Below, one piece after another: positions 1 through 8,344 of a DNA stretch of 41,041 nucleotides (position 1 is its first letter; each line of letters starts with the position of its first letter). The position numbers and the translations under genes were made by a program. The stretch comes from Chlamydiales bacterium. GTDB taxonomy: Bacteria; Chlamydiota; Chlamydiia; Chlamydiales; JAAKFR01. The stretch is from assembly GCA_024233495.1 (NCBI GenBank), contig JACKPM010000009.1, forward strand, positions 1-41,041, read 5' to 3'. The notes below the pieces were generated by a model. The model worked only from the letters and a program-made list of their open reading frames with translations. It was not told where the DNA came from and did no database searches.

Positions 1-1
1 A

Positions 2-1258
2 GAAAATCTCGACCCTCTTCCTCTTATTCACCCAGATGACCGCGCACGATATGAAGCGCACCTTGATGAGATCCGCAACGGAAAAAAAGATAAATTCAAC
101 ATTGAATTCCGCTTTGAAACAGGTGAAAATGAATGGCGATGGGTGCGCGAAGAGGCGCAAATCACTGAAAGAGACCGCTTCAACCACCCCCTTATTGTCG
201 TCGGTTTACATAGCGACATCCATGAGCAAGTCACGTTTATTCAAAACCTCACCTCTCTCGCGGAAATCGTGGAGTTCTCTCAAGATGGTATCGTCCGTGT
301 GAATGTTCAGGAGAATGTGGTTTTTTCCAACAAAAGAGCTGAAGAGATTCTCGAGTCCCGCGATGTCAAAGGTGTACTCATTTTGGAAGGTGTGAAAAAT
401 GCACTCTCCCACGCCAAAGAAGAGAGGCGCTCTCGCTCTGTTGAGACCTCCTTCGAAGGGGAAAAAGAGAAGAGGTTGCTCCTCAATATCTCTCCTTTGA
501 TTGACAACAAAGGGAGCTTCAACGGCTTTGCAATTGTGATCCGCGACATCACAGCATCTCTTGAGCTTGCAAAAAAGCAAGAGCTCTTCGCGCTACAACA
601 GCTCGAGTTTATCTCTCTTCTATCCCACAGACTGCGCACTCCCATTTCTACCATGGAACAAAGTGCTGAAGCACTTGCCATGCAGAAAAAAGATTTCCCT
701 GAAGAGCTCTACAAGCTTGTGCTACTCCTTGAAAAAAATGCACACCAAATAGCTAGAATGCTTCACTCTATTCTTGACTACCAAGTGGAGTCTGTGGAGA
801 AGACGAATTTTCCTCTAAATGAGCTGCTCGAAGAGTGTTTTTCCCTTATCAAAAATAGCGCCGAAGAGAAGCTCCTCCAGCTCAACATTGACCTGTATAT
901 GCCCTCTCCCACTATTTATGGCGATAAAACACGCCTCGCCTTAGTGCTCACAAATCTTCTTGAAAACGCTGTGGAATTCACAAAAGAGGGAAGCATCACA
1001 CTCTCTTCTCAACTAGAAGGAAATGAAGTCGCTATCTCTGTCGCAGATACAGGAGAGGGGTGTCCACCCGACTTGACGGAAAAAATCTTTGACCCCTTCT
1101 TCCAAGCGCGCGATGTGTTTATTGAGTACGGCTCTGGGCTAGGCCTTTCTATTGCAAAAAAAATCGTCACTGAACATGGTGGACGTATCACCTGCGCTTC
1201 TGAAGTTGGAAAGGGTTCCGTTTTTACATTTTATTTAAAGGTAGTCAAAAAAGGATGA
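2..1258 (+). CDS. PAS-domain sensor histidine kinase (5' end outside window)
   Basis: Two-component sensor kinase, truncated by the window edge. The frame is open from base 2, and the GTG at 143 is internal because the residues before it (EFRFETGENEWRWVREE) are the end of a PAS/PAC domain. A second PAS-like segment follows (EFSQDGIVRV through IVIRDITASLE), then a HisKA dimerisation helix with the phospho-accepting His at 626-628 in SHRLRTPIS. Last is an HATPase domain with N box (LLENAVEF), G1 (VADTGEGCP), F box (IFDPFF) and G2 (GSGLGLSIAKK). No transmembrane segment is visible in the part present. The stop overlaps the next start as ATGA, so the kinase and the receiver protein are translationally coupled and probably form a phosphorelay. 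The signal sensed is unknown. The domain assignment is secure. Confidence 0.93.
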   Translation, partial: ENLDPLPLIHPDDRARYEAHLDEIRNGKKDKFNIEFRFETGENEWRWVREEAQITERDRFNHPLIVVGLHSDIHEQVTFIQNLTSLAEIVEFSQDGIVRVNVQENVVFSNKRAEEILESRDVKGVLILEGVKNALSHAKEERRSRSVETSFEGEKEKRLLLNISPLIDNKGSFNGFAIVIRDITASLELAKKQELFALQQLEFISLLSHRLRTPISTMEQSAEALAMQKKDFPEELYKLVLLLEKNAHQIARMLHSILDYQVESVEKTNFPLNELLEECFSLIKNSAEEKLLQLNIDLYMPSPTIYGDKTRLALVLTNLLENAVEFTKEGSITLSSQLEGNEVAISVADTGEGCPPDLTEKIFDPFFQARDVFIEYGSGLGLSIAKKIVTEHGGRITCASEVGKGSVFTFYLKVVKKG

Positions 1259-1611
1259 GCGACAAAGCACTCGTTTTAGTTGTGGATGATGATCCAGACT
1301 TCGTCACGATCATGCAATTTCGCCTTGAGCAAGCTGGATTCAATGTCGTTGTTGCATACTCTGGAAAAGAAGCTCTAGAAAAGCTAAAAGATGGCCCTTG
1401 CATCGCTTTACTAGATATCCAAATTCCCGATATGGATGGCATTGAAATCAGCCAGCATGTTCCTGAAGCAGTGCCTGTGATCTTCATCACAGGCCTTGTC
1501 AACTTTGATCGGAGTAAGCTCCCCAAAAGAAACAACATCACCTATCTCATCAAGCCCCCTAAGTTCGATGAGCTGATTGAAAAGATCAAGCAGAGCATTT
1601 CCACAAGGTAA
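1255..1611 (+). CDS. Stand-alone receiver-domain response regulator (CheY-like)
   Basis: A 118-residue protein consisting of a REC domain only. It has the acidic pocket D11-D12-D13 in LVVDDDPDF, the phospho-acceptor D54 in ALLDIQIPDMDG, the switch residue T79 in FITG and the conserved K100 in IKPP. There is no DNA-binding output domain, so it should act by protein contact or as a relay intermediate. The start overlaps the upstream kinase by four bases (ATGA), which makes that kinase the obvious phosphodonor. The predicted location is the cytoplasm. Confidence 0.93.
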   Translation: MSDKALVLVVDDDPDFVTIMQFRLEQAGFNVVVAYSGKEALEKLKDGPCIALLDIQIPDMDGIEISQHVPEAVPVIFITGLVNFDRSKLPKRNNITYLIKPPKFDELIEKIKQSISTR

Positions 1612-1673
1612 ATTATTTGCCAGCGCTCACATAACTGATTCGACAATAAGAATAATTATGTTACATATATGGC

Positions 1674-1883
1674 ATGGATGGATCGCGAAAGTGGTGGGTG
1701 CTCACCACCATGTGTCTTTTAAGTGTCATGCTCAACCTCGATTTCACAGTAGTTAACCTCGCTGTTCCTGTCATTGCGCACGCCTCATTTATGCACGGCT
1801 TTCATGTGAGCATGGTGACCTGTATGGTCGTTGCATTTTCGGGAGTCGCTCTAGCCCTCTTTTTTAAAAAAACACACAACCCA
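1674..1883 (+). pseudogene. Internally deleted remnant of an EmrB/QacA-type MFS drug transporter
   Basis: The first ~35 codons read as the N-terminus of a DHA2-family exporter: KWWVL, a hydrophobic helix, then NLDFTVVNLAVPVI, the family's conserved TM1 end with its Asp. The frame then jumps to a single hydrophobic helix (GFHVSMVTCMVVAFSGVA) ending in LFFKK, which looks like the last membrane segment of the same family. Some 400 residues expected in between are missing, the join being near base 1779. After LFFKKTHN the frame runs on out of register into the next gene up to base 2000, so the original stop is lost as well. I read this as one large internal deletion plus a terminal frameshift. 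A functional two-helix peptide is possible but less likely. Confidence 0.6.
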
Positions 1884-1899
1884 TTGAAAAGGAATAAAT

Positions 1900-2706
1900 A
1901 TGAAATACGTTTTAGCTTTAATGCTCTTTACCTCTTCACTTTTTGCATTGCCAATGCAAAACCCCGCTGCCGCTTCACTCTACTCAAACAGCTTGTGTAG
2001 TGGTTTTTGCGACTGGTTTAACGTACGCGTTGGTTTTTATGGAGATTATGTCTTCAACCGCCACCTTGAGGTGAAGCCGAGTGAAGGGCGTGGTGATATC
2101 CAAGACTTCTCCCTCTCTACCAATGCGGGGATGCTTGTCCTTAACTTTTTCGACTGGATTGATCTTTTCGGAACTGTAGGTGTAACAAACCTCCATCTAC
2201 GAGGGGATAGTCGACTATTTGTCGTCAACAACGCAGCAGTTGATGCAGAGGTCAACTACACTCCTTCAATGTCCTACAGTGGTGGTGGACGCATCACACT
2301 ATGGCACTGCGACTGTTTCTATGTTGGTGTGCAAGGGCAATATTTCTACACTCGCTCTGACATGAACTACTACGCACAAACAGATGATGGTTTTATGACC
2401 TACTTCTCTGCGGATGACCAAGATGACTATAAAGAGTGGGAAGCAGGAATAGGAGCTGCCTACACATTTTCAACAAATGGCGGCCTCTCTTTTGTTCCCT
2501 ACACAGGAATCAACTTTTCTGGCGTCAACTTTTACCGTTCAAGAAATTTGAACGAAGGCCTTAGCTTCCGTGAAATGCAAGCAAAAAAGCTGGTAGGTTG
2601 GAATCTTGGGATAACAGCTCTTCTCTGCGACCTTGCTGGGGTCACTGTTGAAGGGCGTTGGGCAAACGAAAAAGCCTTCTTTGTAAGTGGCGTGCTCAAC
2701 TTCTAA
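1900..2706 (+). CDS. MOMP-like outer-membrane beta-barrel protein
   Basis: A 268-residue protein with a cleavable signal peptide (MKYVLALMLFTSSLFA, cut before LPMQ). The mature start LPMQNPAAASLYSN, followed by CDWFNVRVGFYGDYVFNR, resembles the opening of chlamydial major outer membrane proteins (LPVGNPAEPSL, then MRVGYYGDFVFDR). The rest alternates short aromatic strands with loops and ends in Phe (SGVLNF), the usual C-terminal signal for barrel assembly. It is about two thirds the length of classical OmpA/MOMP, as in the multi-copy MOMP-like families of environmental chlamydiae. Cys pairs (SLCSGFCDW, WHCDCF) could form disulphides in the cysteine cross-linked envelope. A good ribosome site (AAAAGGA) precedes the ATG. 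A porin or adhesin role is inferred. Confidence 0.8.
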   Translation: MKYVLALMLFTSSLFALPMQNPAAASLYSNSLCSGFCDWFNVRVGFYGDYVFNRHLEVKPSEGRGDIQDFSLSTNAGMLVLNFFDWIDLFGTVGVTNLHLRGDSRLFVVNNAAVDAEVNYTPSMSYSGGGRITLWHCDCFYVGVQGQYFYTRSDMNYYAQTDDGFMTYFSADDQDDYKEWEAGIGAAYTFSTNGGLSFVPYTGINFSGVNFYRSRNLNEGLSFREMQAKKLVGWNLGITALLCDLAGVTVEGRWANEKAFFVSGVLNF

Positions 2707-2711
2707 ACTTC

Positions 2712-2742
2712 AAAAAAAAGGGGGGCTCGCCACAGAGCCCCC
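2712..2742 (-). terminator. Rho-independent terminator between convergent genes
   Basis: GGGGGCTC (2721-2728) pairs with GAGCCCCC (2735-2742) across a six-base loop. Read on the minus strand the stem is followed by eight T (complement of 2712-2719), so it terminates the secreted-protein gene that ends at 2750. On the plus strand there is no T tract after the stem, though the same stem may slow transcription coming from the MOMP-like gene. Confidence 0.85.
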
Positions 2743-2749
2743 TCCACAA

Positions 2750-4585
2750 TCAAAAGGTGTGGGAATCGTAGCCACCACCCGCTTTGAAAGGGTTGAAGTT
2801 GAAGTGCAACATCAACGCCCACGCAGTGGAAGTGGTGCTCGGCAATGGATTCGCATACCACCCAAACGGAATCATGTACCGCTTACTTGCATAAATAAAC
2901 GCTAGCTTCCCGCTTGGAATTGGTACAAGTGTGTCGTAGTCAGCTGGACGCACCGCGTCATACGCTTGTGTATGCACATACTGGTCGCTGCGTAACGTCA
3001 TCAAATACTTGAACATTGAGTCATGGTCTGCTTGTAAAGCGGCCACATATTGCTTAGCAGCAGGCTCGCTTGAGGCGCTATATTGCACAATCATACAGCG
3101 CAACATGTTGATAGCGCCTGCAGTCCATTCAGCAGAAATGATCCCCTTGTTGTAGTCACCCCCTTTCCCATTTCCATCTTCATCAGAGTAGCCAACACCC
3201 CAAAGCTCACCACCAGGTCCATAGAAGGCTCCCCATGTTTTCACATTTTCCCAAATGTTGTATGCAGTGCCAAAGCCATGCCATGCATCGATTTGGGGCT
3301 GTCCCAAAACAACAACACCCCACGTGCTCACATCTACAGCTTTTGGTTCAGTTGTAGGTTTCCAATTGGTGCCAAGCTGTGGATTGTTTGCATCACCTCC
3401 TTGGTAGAAGATGCCAGCAGAGCTATTCCATGCCTCATTTTGAAAGAAGGAGAGCAACCCTTTTGTTTGCTTCCCTTGCGGTGTGGTGCCGCCGTGAATT
3501 ACGCTTTTGATCTCTGCAAGCGTTTGCTGCACAGCAGCTTTATCTGAGGAAGAAAGTTGCTCATGTGCGAGCTCATCTTCCAAAATTTGTTGGAAGATCA
3601 GCATGCCGCCGAGTGCAGAGGCGTTGTTTTCAACTGAGACATCATACGGATTGACAGGTTGATCGCCTTGGTTGCCCAAAGAGCCTTTGCACGCATAGTA
3701 AATAGCGCCAATCTCTGACTGCATGCAGCGCAAGGCATAAAGAGCGCCCACTGCATTTTGTACAGCGTCTGAACGAAACGGCACATATTGTCCTTCATTT
3801 TGCAAATAAGCAGCTTGTAGTGGCCCAATGAAAAAGGCCCACGCATTTTCCCCTGTAATTGGTTTCCAATCTTGCCAAGTGATCTTTCCTGCTTTGTATT
3901 GCGGATTAGAAGGCAAATCTTTTGCCGTCACATAGTGCGCGTACAAAGTGCCCATGAAAGGATCTGTGGAGAGCCAGTTGCGCGTCACCATACGAAAAAA
4001 GTAGGCATTTGGTGGAGAGGAGATCGACTTACCATTGTAGCTAAATGTGCCGTCAGAGCGTGTGGTTGCGCGGTTGGCATTTGGCTGTACTTGCGGCGCA
4101 TTGCCATCGTAGCCAACATTTAGCAGCACATCTTGGTTGGCTGCCATTGCGAACAAATCTTGCCCAGAAACTGACTTCATCCCCGCTTTGCCACACACAC
4201 CCAACGCGATTTGCCAACACGCTGCATCATAGATGTCCGTGCCGTTGTAGACGTTGACGCGCTCCACTTGAAGATCACCACCAGGAGAAGTGGGCGAAGG
4301 GGTCAACGTGTAGTCATTAGAGTTATAAACATCGACTACGGTCAAGTCGTTGCCAGGAAGAGAGCCTACATACTTTCCCCAATAATCGGCTGTGCTGTAG
4401 TAGCTAAGCGGAAGATCGAGGCCATTGAGAGCTCCCACACTCCCCTTATATGTAAAGCCAACTTGATCGCTCGACTCAGTTAAAAAGTTAAGAGCCTCTT
4501 GCACCTCTTGAGTTGTTTGAATTGGAGGGAAGGTTTCAGCTAAGAGCGGCAAGCTCGTTGCCAACAGGCAAAGAATTTTTCGCAT
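2750..4585 (-). CDS. Secreted protein of unknown function (possible alpha/alpha-barrel fold)
   Basis: A 611-residue protein with a typical signal peptide (MRKILCLLATSLPLLA, cleavage before ETFPP) and a strong ribosome site (AAAGGAGA). I do not recognise the family. The mature part is rich in Trp, Tyr and Gly and shows recurring helix-type stretches ending in aromatic or acidic loops (AYFFRMVTRNWLSTDP, WHGFGTAYNIWENVKTWG, STTSTAWALMLHFNF). This loosely resembles (alpha/alpha)6 glycoside hydrolases or polysaccharide lyases, but I cannot point to a catalytic pair, so this is only a suggestion. It carries its own terminator and is transcribed convergently to the MOMP-like gene. Export by the type II system encoded just downstream is a reasonable idea but not shown. 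It is certainly coding: 1.8 kb open with start, signal peptide and terminator in place. Confidence 0.85.
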   Translation of the reverse strand: MRKILCLLATSLPLLAETFPPIQTTQEVQEALNFLTESSDQVGFTYKGSVGALNGLDLPLSYYSTADYWGKYVGSLPGNDLTVVDVYNSNDYTLTPSPTSPGGDLQVERVNVYNGTDIYDAACWQIALGVCGKAGMKSVSGQDLFAMAANQDVLLNVGYDGNAPQVQPNANRATTRSDGTFSYNGKSISSPPNAYFFRMVTRNWLSTDPFMGTLYAHYVTAKDLPSNPQYKAGKITWQDWKPITGENAWAFFIGPLQAAYLQNEGQYVPFRSDAVQNAVGALYALRCMQSEIGAIYYACKGSLGNQGDQPVNPYDVSVENNASALGGMLIFQQILEDELAHEQLSSSDKAAVQQTLAEIKSVIHGGTTPQGKQTKGLLSFFQNEAWNSSAGIFYQGGDANNPQLGTNWKPTTEPKAVDVSTWGVVVLGQPQIDAWHGFGTAYNIWENVKTWGAFYGPGGELWGVGYSDEDGNGKGGDYNKGIISAEWTAGAINMLRCMIVQYSASSEPAAKQYVAALQADHDSMFKYLMTLRSDQYVHTQAYDAVRPADYDTLVPIPSGKLAFIYASKRYMIPFGWYANPLPSTTSTAWALMLHFNFNPFKAGGGYDSHTF

Positions 4586-4718
4586 TTCAGTCTCCTTTGA
4601 GAATTAGAAAGCTCGGAGAATAGATGCACTTCAAATTTTTAAACCACTATAAAAATACTTATAAATTGATCTTTTTTGCTGATGTGAGGTATTCTTACCG
4701 CGATTAATTGGTTTTAAT

Positions 4719-6068
4719 ATGCGTTGGTTTCCATTTATTAACCTCACTTTAGCTGGTCTAATAGTTGTCATTCTGTTTCTTACCTTTTTGTTGGTGATTC
4801 CTCAGAAGGAGGCATGGACCCCCCCACAATCGTCAGCAGGACCAAAGAGTCTCCCAAAAAATGAGTTTGGAGGCGGCTGTCTCGACTGTATCGAAAAGGG
4901 AGCATTGGCGCTTAAGTGGAGTGAACCAAAAATGCAGCTACCTGATCTACGCAATGAACTCCAGTTTTATGGCGTATTGCAACGGCCAGATGTTCCTAGT
5001 GGAAAAATTTTAGTACACCTCTCTTTGAGTGGTGAGGAGAAGATCTCTGCCTTTGAAGTGGGCAAGCCGATCTATTTGGCATACCGAGGAGTGCGCATTA
5101 CCGCTTCAGATAGTGGGCGCATTTATGGCGATGAGGTGTCGAATGGTGGATATGCCTTTAGTGATACCCCCACTTCTTTGTGGCTTGATGTGCGTCTTGA
5201 GCGCGGTGGCGCTTTGGGTGTGACCGTGAACATGATTGATGAGGTCGGTGAGCGCGTAGAAACTCCTTCTATACACCACATCGTTACTCTTCAGGCAAAG
5301 GAGATTCCACGCCTCCGCTCCCTTGGGTGGGAGATTGATAGCCACCGCGTAGACTCAACTCTTTTAATTCGGCAAAAGGCGCGCTGGATTGGGCAAGATT
5401 GCTTCTTAGAGAGGCATGGAGGAGAGGAGTACGCCTTTGCTTTAGGCAAAGAGCGCATCGACTTTTTGGGAGACGATCCCTACAGCTGCTTCATCTGTGA
5501 AGGAGATTTCCTTTCATGGGATGGTGAGAGATGGGAAGTGAGCAAGGATGAAGAGACGTTGAACCGCCCATTGATGGTGGTGAAAAAGATTGAGGAGCGC
5601 CTCATCTCATTTGAGCTTTGGGATCCAGAAGGCAAGGGAAAGACTCTTTTAACGCTTGTGCGTTCGAAGGACTTGGCTGGCTTCCCCGATCTCGAAGAGG
5701 AGTTTAAATTTATTGGAGCAAAGACTTGGGCAAAATTCATTGTTGAGTCACACCAAGAGCGCTTCACGCTCAAGCCACACGACTGGCTTGTTTTAACGGA
5801 TGAGGGTTGGGTATCACTCGACTCAGCTGAAAAAATCGATGGCTATGTCGATCAATCGCTGCAAGGACCGCTACTGATTCTAGATAAACTGACAAAGCAA
5901 AATGGAAAGCAGGTATTAACTGGGCATCTATTCAACGCTTCCCGTTCTGAGATGGAGGCGGTTGAGATCGCTACATCGTCTAGTGGGGCCTTGGCAAATT
6001 CCTACACACTGCCAGTCCCTCCTACACTTCAATACAACCATTTTGACTTTGAGGATGATTTAGAATGA
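4719..6068 (+). CDS. Inner-membrane-anchored protein at the GspC position of the T2SS operon (CT573-like)
   Basis: A 449-residue protein with one N-terminal membrane helix (FINLTLAGLIVVILFLTFLL), a short proline-rich linker, then a soluble domain of about 400 residues predicted to be periplasmic. Its place directly before gspD, joined to it by a four-base ATGA overlap, is that of GspC in classical type II operons and of CT573 in Chlamydia. The topology also fits GspC (short cytosolic tail, one TM, periplasmic domain), but I see no clear HR or PDZ motif. Homology to GspC is therefore not claimed. The repeated WLVLTDEGW / FLSWDGERWEV-type segments suggest two related beta-rich halves. No Shine-Dalgarno sequence is visible before the ATG. 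It probably couples the secretin to the inner-membrane platform. Confidence 0.8.
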   Translation: MRWFPFINLTLAGLIVVILFLTFLLVIPQKEAWTPPQSSAGPKSLPKNEFGGGCLDCIEKGALALKWSEPKMQLPDLRNELQFYGVLQRPDVPSGKILVHLSLSGEEKISAFEVGKPIYLAYRGVRITASDSGRIYGDEVSNGGYAFSDTPTSLWLDVRLERGGALGVTVNMIDEVGERVETPSIHHIVTLQAKEIPRLRSLGWEIDSHRVDSTLLIRQKARWIGQDCFLERHGGEEYAFALGKERIDFLGDDPYSCFICEGDFLSWDGERWEVSKDEETLNRPLMVVKKIEERLISFELWDPEGKGKTLLTLVRSKDLAGFPDLEEEFKFIGAKTWAKFIVESHQERFTLKPHDWLVLTDEGWVSLDSAEKIDGYVDQSLQGPLLILDKLTKQNGKQVLTGHLFNASRSEMEAVEIATSSSGALANSYTLPVPPTLQYNHFDFEDDLE

Positions 6069-8338
6069 AAAATCTCTTTCTTGCAACATTGATGGCAGCA
6101 GGATCGCTGCAAGCTCAAACCATTGAGGAGAAGAAGCAGAGCTTTGTCTTCGGAGCTGACTCTTTCAGCGACCTCTCTCCCGATCAGATTGAGAGCTTGG
6201 AGTTTGTCAATGAGGCGCTTTCCCAAAAGCGAGAAGAACTTGCTGAGATGTTCCAAAGAGCACAAGCGTTGCATGCACGTGGTGCGATTGACAATGAATA
6301 CCGCGACCTTCTTGAAGAGATGCACGCTCTACGTATCGACATCGCTCAAATTCAAGAGATATGGAGAAAAGAGGCAACTGCGAGCAGCATGGGTGAGTCG
6401 TATGCGCTTTGGCATCAGCCTGACTCTTCGATCTTCCAGCTTGTGATGGATTACGGCGCGCCTGATTTCCTCTATGTCGTGCCTCCAGAGATTGGGATGA
6501 TTCACTGCAGCCTCAACTCAAACTTGCCCATTCCAAAAGAGTCGTGGAGTGAGACGTTGGAACTTATCTTATCGCAGTATGGAATTGGGGTGAAGCAGCT
6601 AAATGCCTATGTCCGCGAGCTCTTCTTTATGCGCAACGATCTCTCAGGATTGAAGGCTATTCTTGACAAACCTGAAGATCTTCAACTTTTCCAACCGCAA
6701 GCGCGTATCTGCTATATCTTGACGCCTGACAGTGCGGATCCACGAGCAACGCTAACCGTGTTGCAAAAGTTTTCTAATATGGCAACTACAGATATCGAAA
6801 TCATTGGTGGCAAGCTCTACATCACAGGGACAATGCAAGAAGTGCAGGAGTTGATGAAGCTCTACGCCTTTGTGCGCACTGGAAGCACGAGCCAAGATTT
6901 CCAAGTTGTTCAACTTTCCAAGATGGACGCAAAAGAGATGGAGCGCATTTTGCTCAGTGCCTTCCACGATGGAAAGGTTGGCGATGAGGGCTCTTCTTTG
7001 CGCGTCTTGCCCCTTGAGAACATGGCACATTCTCTCTTCTTAAGTGGAACAAAGGACGACGTAAAAAAGGCTCAGAAGTTAATCAAAGAAATTGAGAGTC
7101 AAATCGAGGATCCTCAAGAGAAGACCGTCTTTTGGTACACGGTGAAGCACAGTGATGCAGAAGAGCTTGCCACTGTTTTGGCAAAGGTGTACGACCTACT
7201 CATCTCTGGTGCGCAGATTGATGGAGCAATTGCTCCAAGGAAAGAGGAAAAAAAGGAAGAGAAAAAGCTTCCTGTTGAGACCAAAACGATCAAGCCCGGC
7301 TCTGAGAAAAAGTCACATAAGACAGCTGATGGACGGAATAACTTTATCGTCGATGCGAAGACAGGGGCAATCATTATGGTGGTAGAGCAAGATGCTCTTC
7401 CTAAAATCAAGGAGCTTTTAAAGAAGCTCGATGTGCCAAAAAAGATGGTGCAGATTGAGTGTCTTCTCTTTGAGAAAAAGATCACGAACAAAAACAAGTC
7501 AGGTCTCAACTTGCTCCGCATTGGAGATGCAGCGAAGAAGGCTGTGGAAACTGGCTTGAGTTGGACGCCTACCCACGCAGGAGCAGGCATCATGGAGTTT
7601 TTCATGAGCCGAGGAAAGAGCAAGAGTGGCGTGCCCTCATACGATCTCGCCTACCAGTTCCTTCTTTCGCAAGACGATGTCCAGATCAATGCGAGCCCCT
7701 CGATCACGACAATGAACCAAACACCCGCTACGTTCGCTATTGTGGAGGAGATCTCAATCGACTCAGGAGCGAATGATAAGAATGGACGGATGTACAACCG
7801 AGCGCAGTACGGAATTATTATTGAAGTGACTCCTTCAATCAGTATGGAAGAGGGGTTCATCACACTTGACACAGACATCTCATTCGATACAACAAAGAAG
7901 AACAAGGAAGATCGCCCCGATGTGACGCGACGCCACATCAAAAACCATGTGCGCATTGCTGACGGCGAGACGCTCATCTTGGGTGGTCTGCGTCAAAAGA
8001 ACAGTCATGACAACAAAGATAGCATTCCGTTCTTGGGTGAAATTCCTGGAATTGGGAAACTCTTTGGTACAACCGATATGAGTGACACCAGTACAGAGAT
8101 GTTCCTTTTCATCACGCCGCGCATTATCGGCGATCCGACCAAAGACGAAGCGCAGCTGCGGATGGAGGAGCTAAAGAAGCGTCCAGGCGATGTTCCTGAG
8201 TTTTTCCATGAGCTACTCGAAGCGAAGAAAAAAGAAAAGCGGCGCTTTTTTCAAGGGAGCATGACCGCCCTATTTGGGCGAAAAAGCAACCCGACGACGC
8301 CGTATCGAAAACATATCGAAGAGTACGACGGGAGATAA
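6065..8338 (+). CDS. gspD: Type II secretion outer-membrane secretin GspD
   Basis: A 757-residue secretin forming the outer-membrane channel of the type II system. The signal peptide is MKNLFLATLMAAGSLQA, cleaved before QTIEE. N-domain repeats run from about residue 200 to 390 (for example LYITGTMQEVQELMKLY, LFLSGTKDDVKKAQKLI). A strongly basic, low-complexity linker rich in Lys/Glu covers about 390-420. The next N domain (NNFIVDAKTGAIIMVV) follows, then the C-terminal secretin core from about 500: QINASPSITTMNQTPA, VTPSISMEEGFITL, and the signature ADGETLILGGL near 630 with FLGEIPGIGKLFG. The overlap with the upstream gene is ATGA and the gap to gspE is 6 bases. The Lys-rich linker is unusual and may be lineage specific. 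Identification is secure. Confidence 0.97.
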   Translation: MKNLFLATLMAAGSLQAQTIEEKKQSFVFGADSFSDLSPDQIESLEFVNEALSQKREELAEMFQRAQALHARGAIDNEYRDLLEEMHALRIDIAQIQEIWRKEATASSMGESYALWHQPDSSIFQLVMDYGAPDFLYVVPPEIGMIHCSLNSNLPIPKESWSETLELILSQYGIGVKQLNAYVRELFFMRNDLSGLKAILDKPEDLQLFQPQARICYILTPDSADPRATLTVLQKFSNMATTDIEIIGGKLYITGTMQEVQELMKLYAFVRTGSTSQDFQVVQLSKMDAKEMERILLSAFHDGKVGDEGSSLRVLPLENMAHSLFLSGTKDDVKKAQKLIKEIESQIEDPQEKTVFWYTVKHSDAEELATVLAKVYDLLISGAQIDGAIAPRKEEKKEEKKLPVETKTIKPGSEKKSHKTADGRNNFIVDAKTGAIIMVVEQDALPKIKELLKKLDVPKKMVQIECLLFEKKITNKNKSGLNLLRIGDAAKKAVETGLSWTPTHAGAGIMEFFMSRGKSKSGVPSYDLAYQFLLSQDDVQINASPSITTMNQTPATFAIVEEISIDSGANDKNGRMYNRAQYGIIIEVTPSISMEEGFITLDTDISFDTTKKNKEDRPDVTRRHIKNHVRIADGETLILGGLRQKNSHDNKDSIPFLGEIPGIGKLFGTTDMSDTSTEMFLFITPRIIGDPTKDEAQLRMEELKKRPGDVPEFFHELLEAKKKEKRRFFQGSMTALFGRKSNPTTPYRKHIEEYDGR

Positions 8339-8344
8339 GAAAAC

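Noticed and set aside
143..1258. GTG at 143 as start of the first kinase gene
   Set aside because: The frame is open to the window edge and the residues before 143 form the end of a PAS domain.
3083..3547. 154-codon plus-strand frame opposite the secreted-protein gene
   Set aside because: Antisense shadow of a gene with signal peptide, ribosome site and terminator; no recognisable domain or ribosome site of its own.
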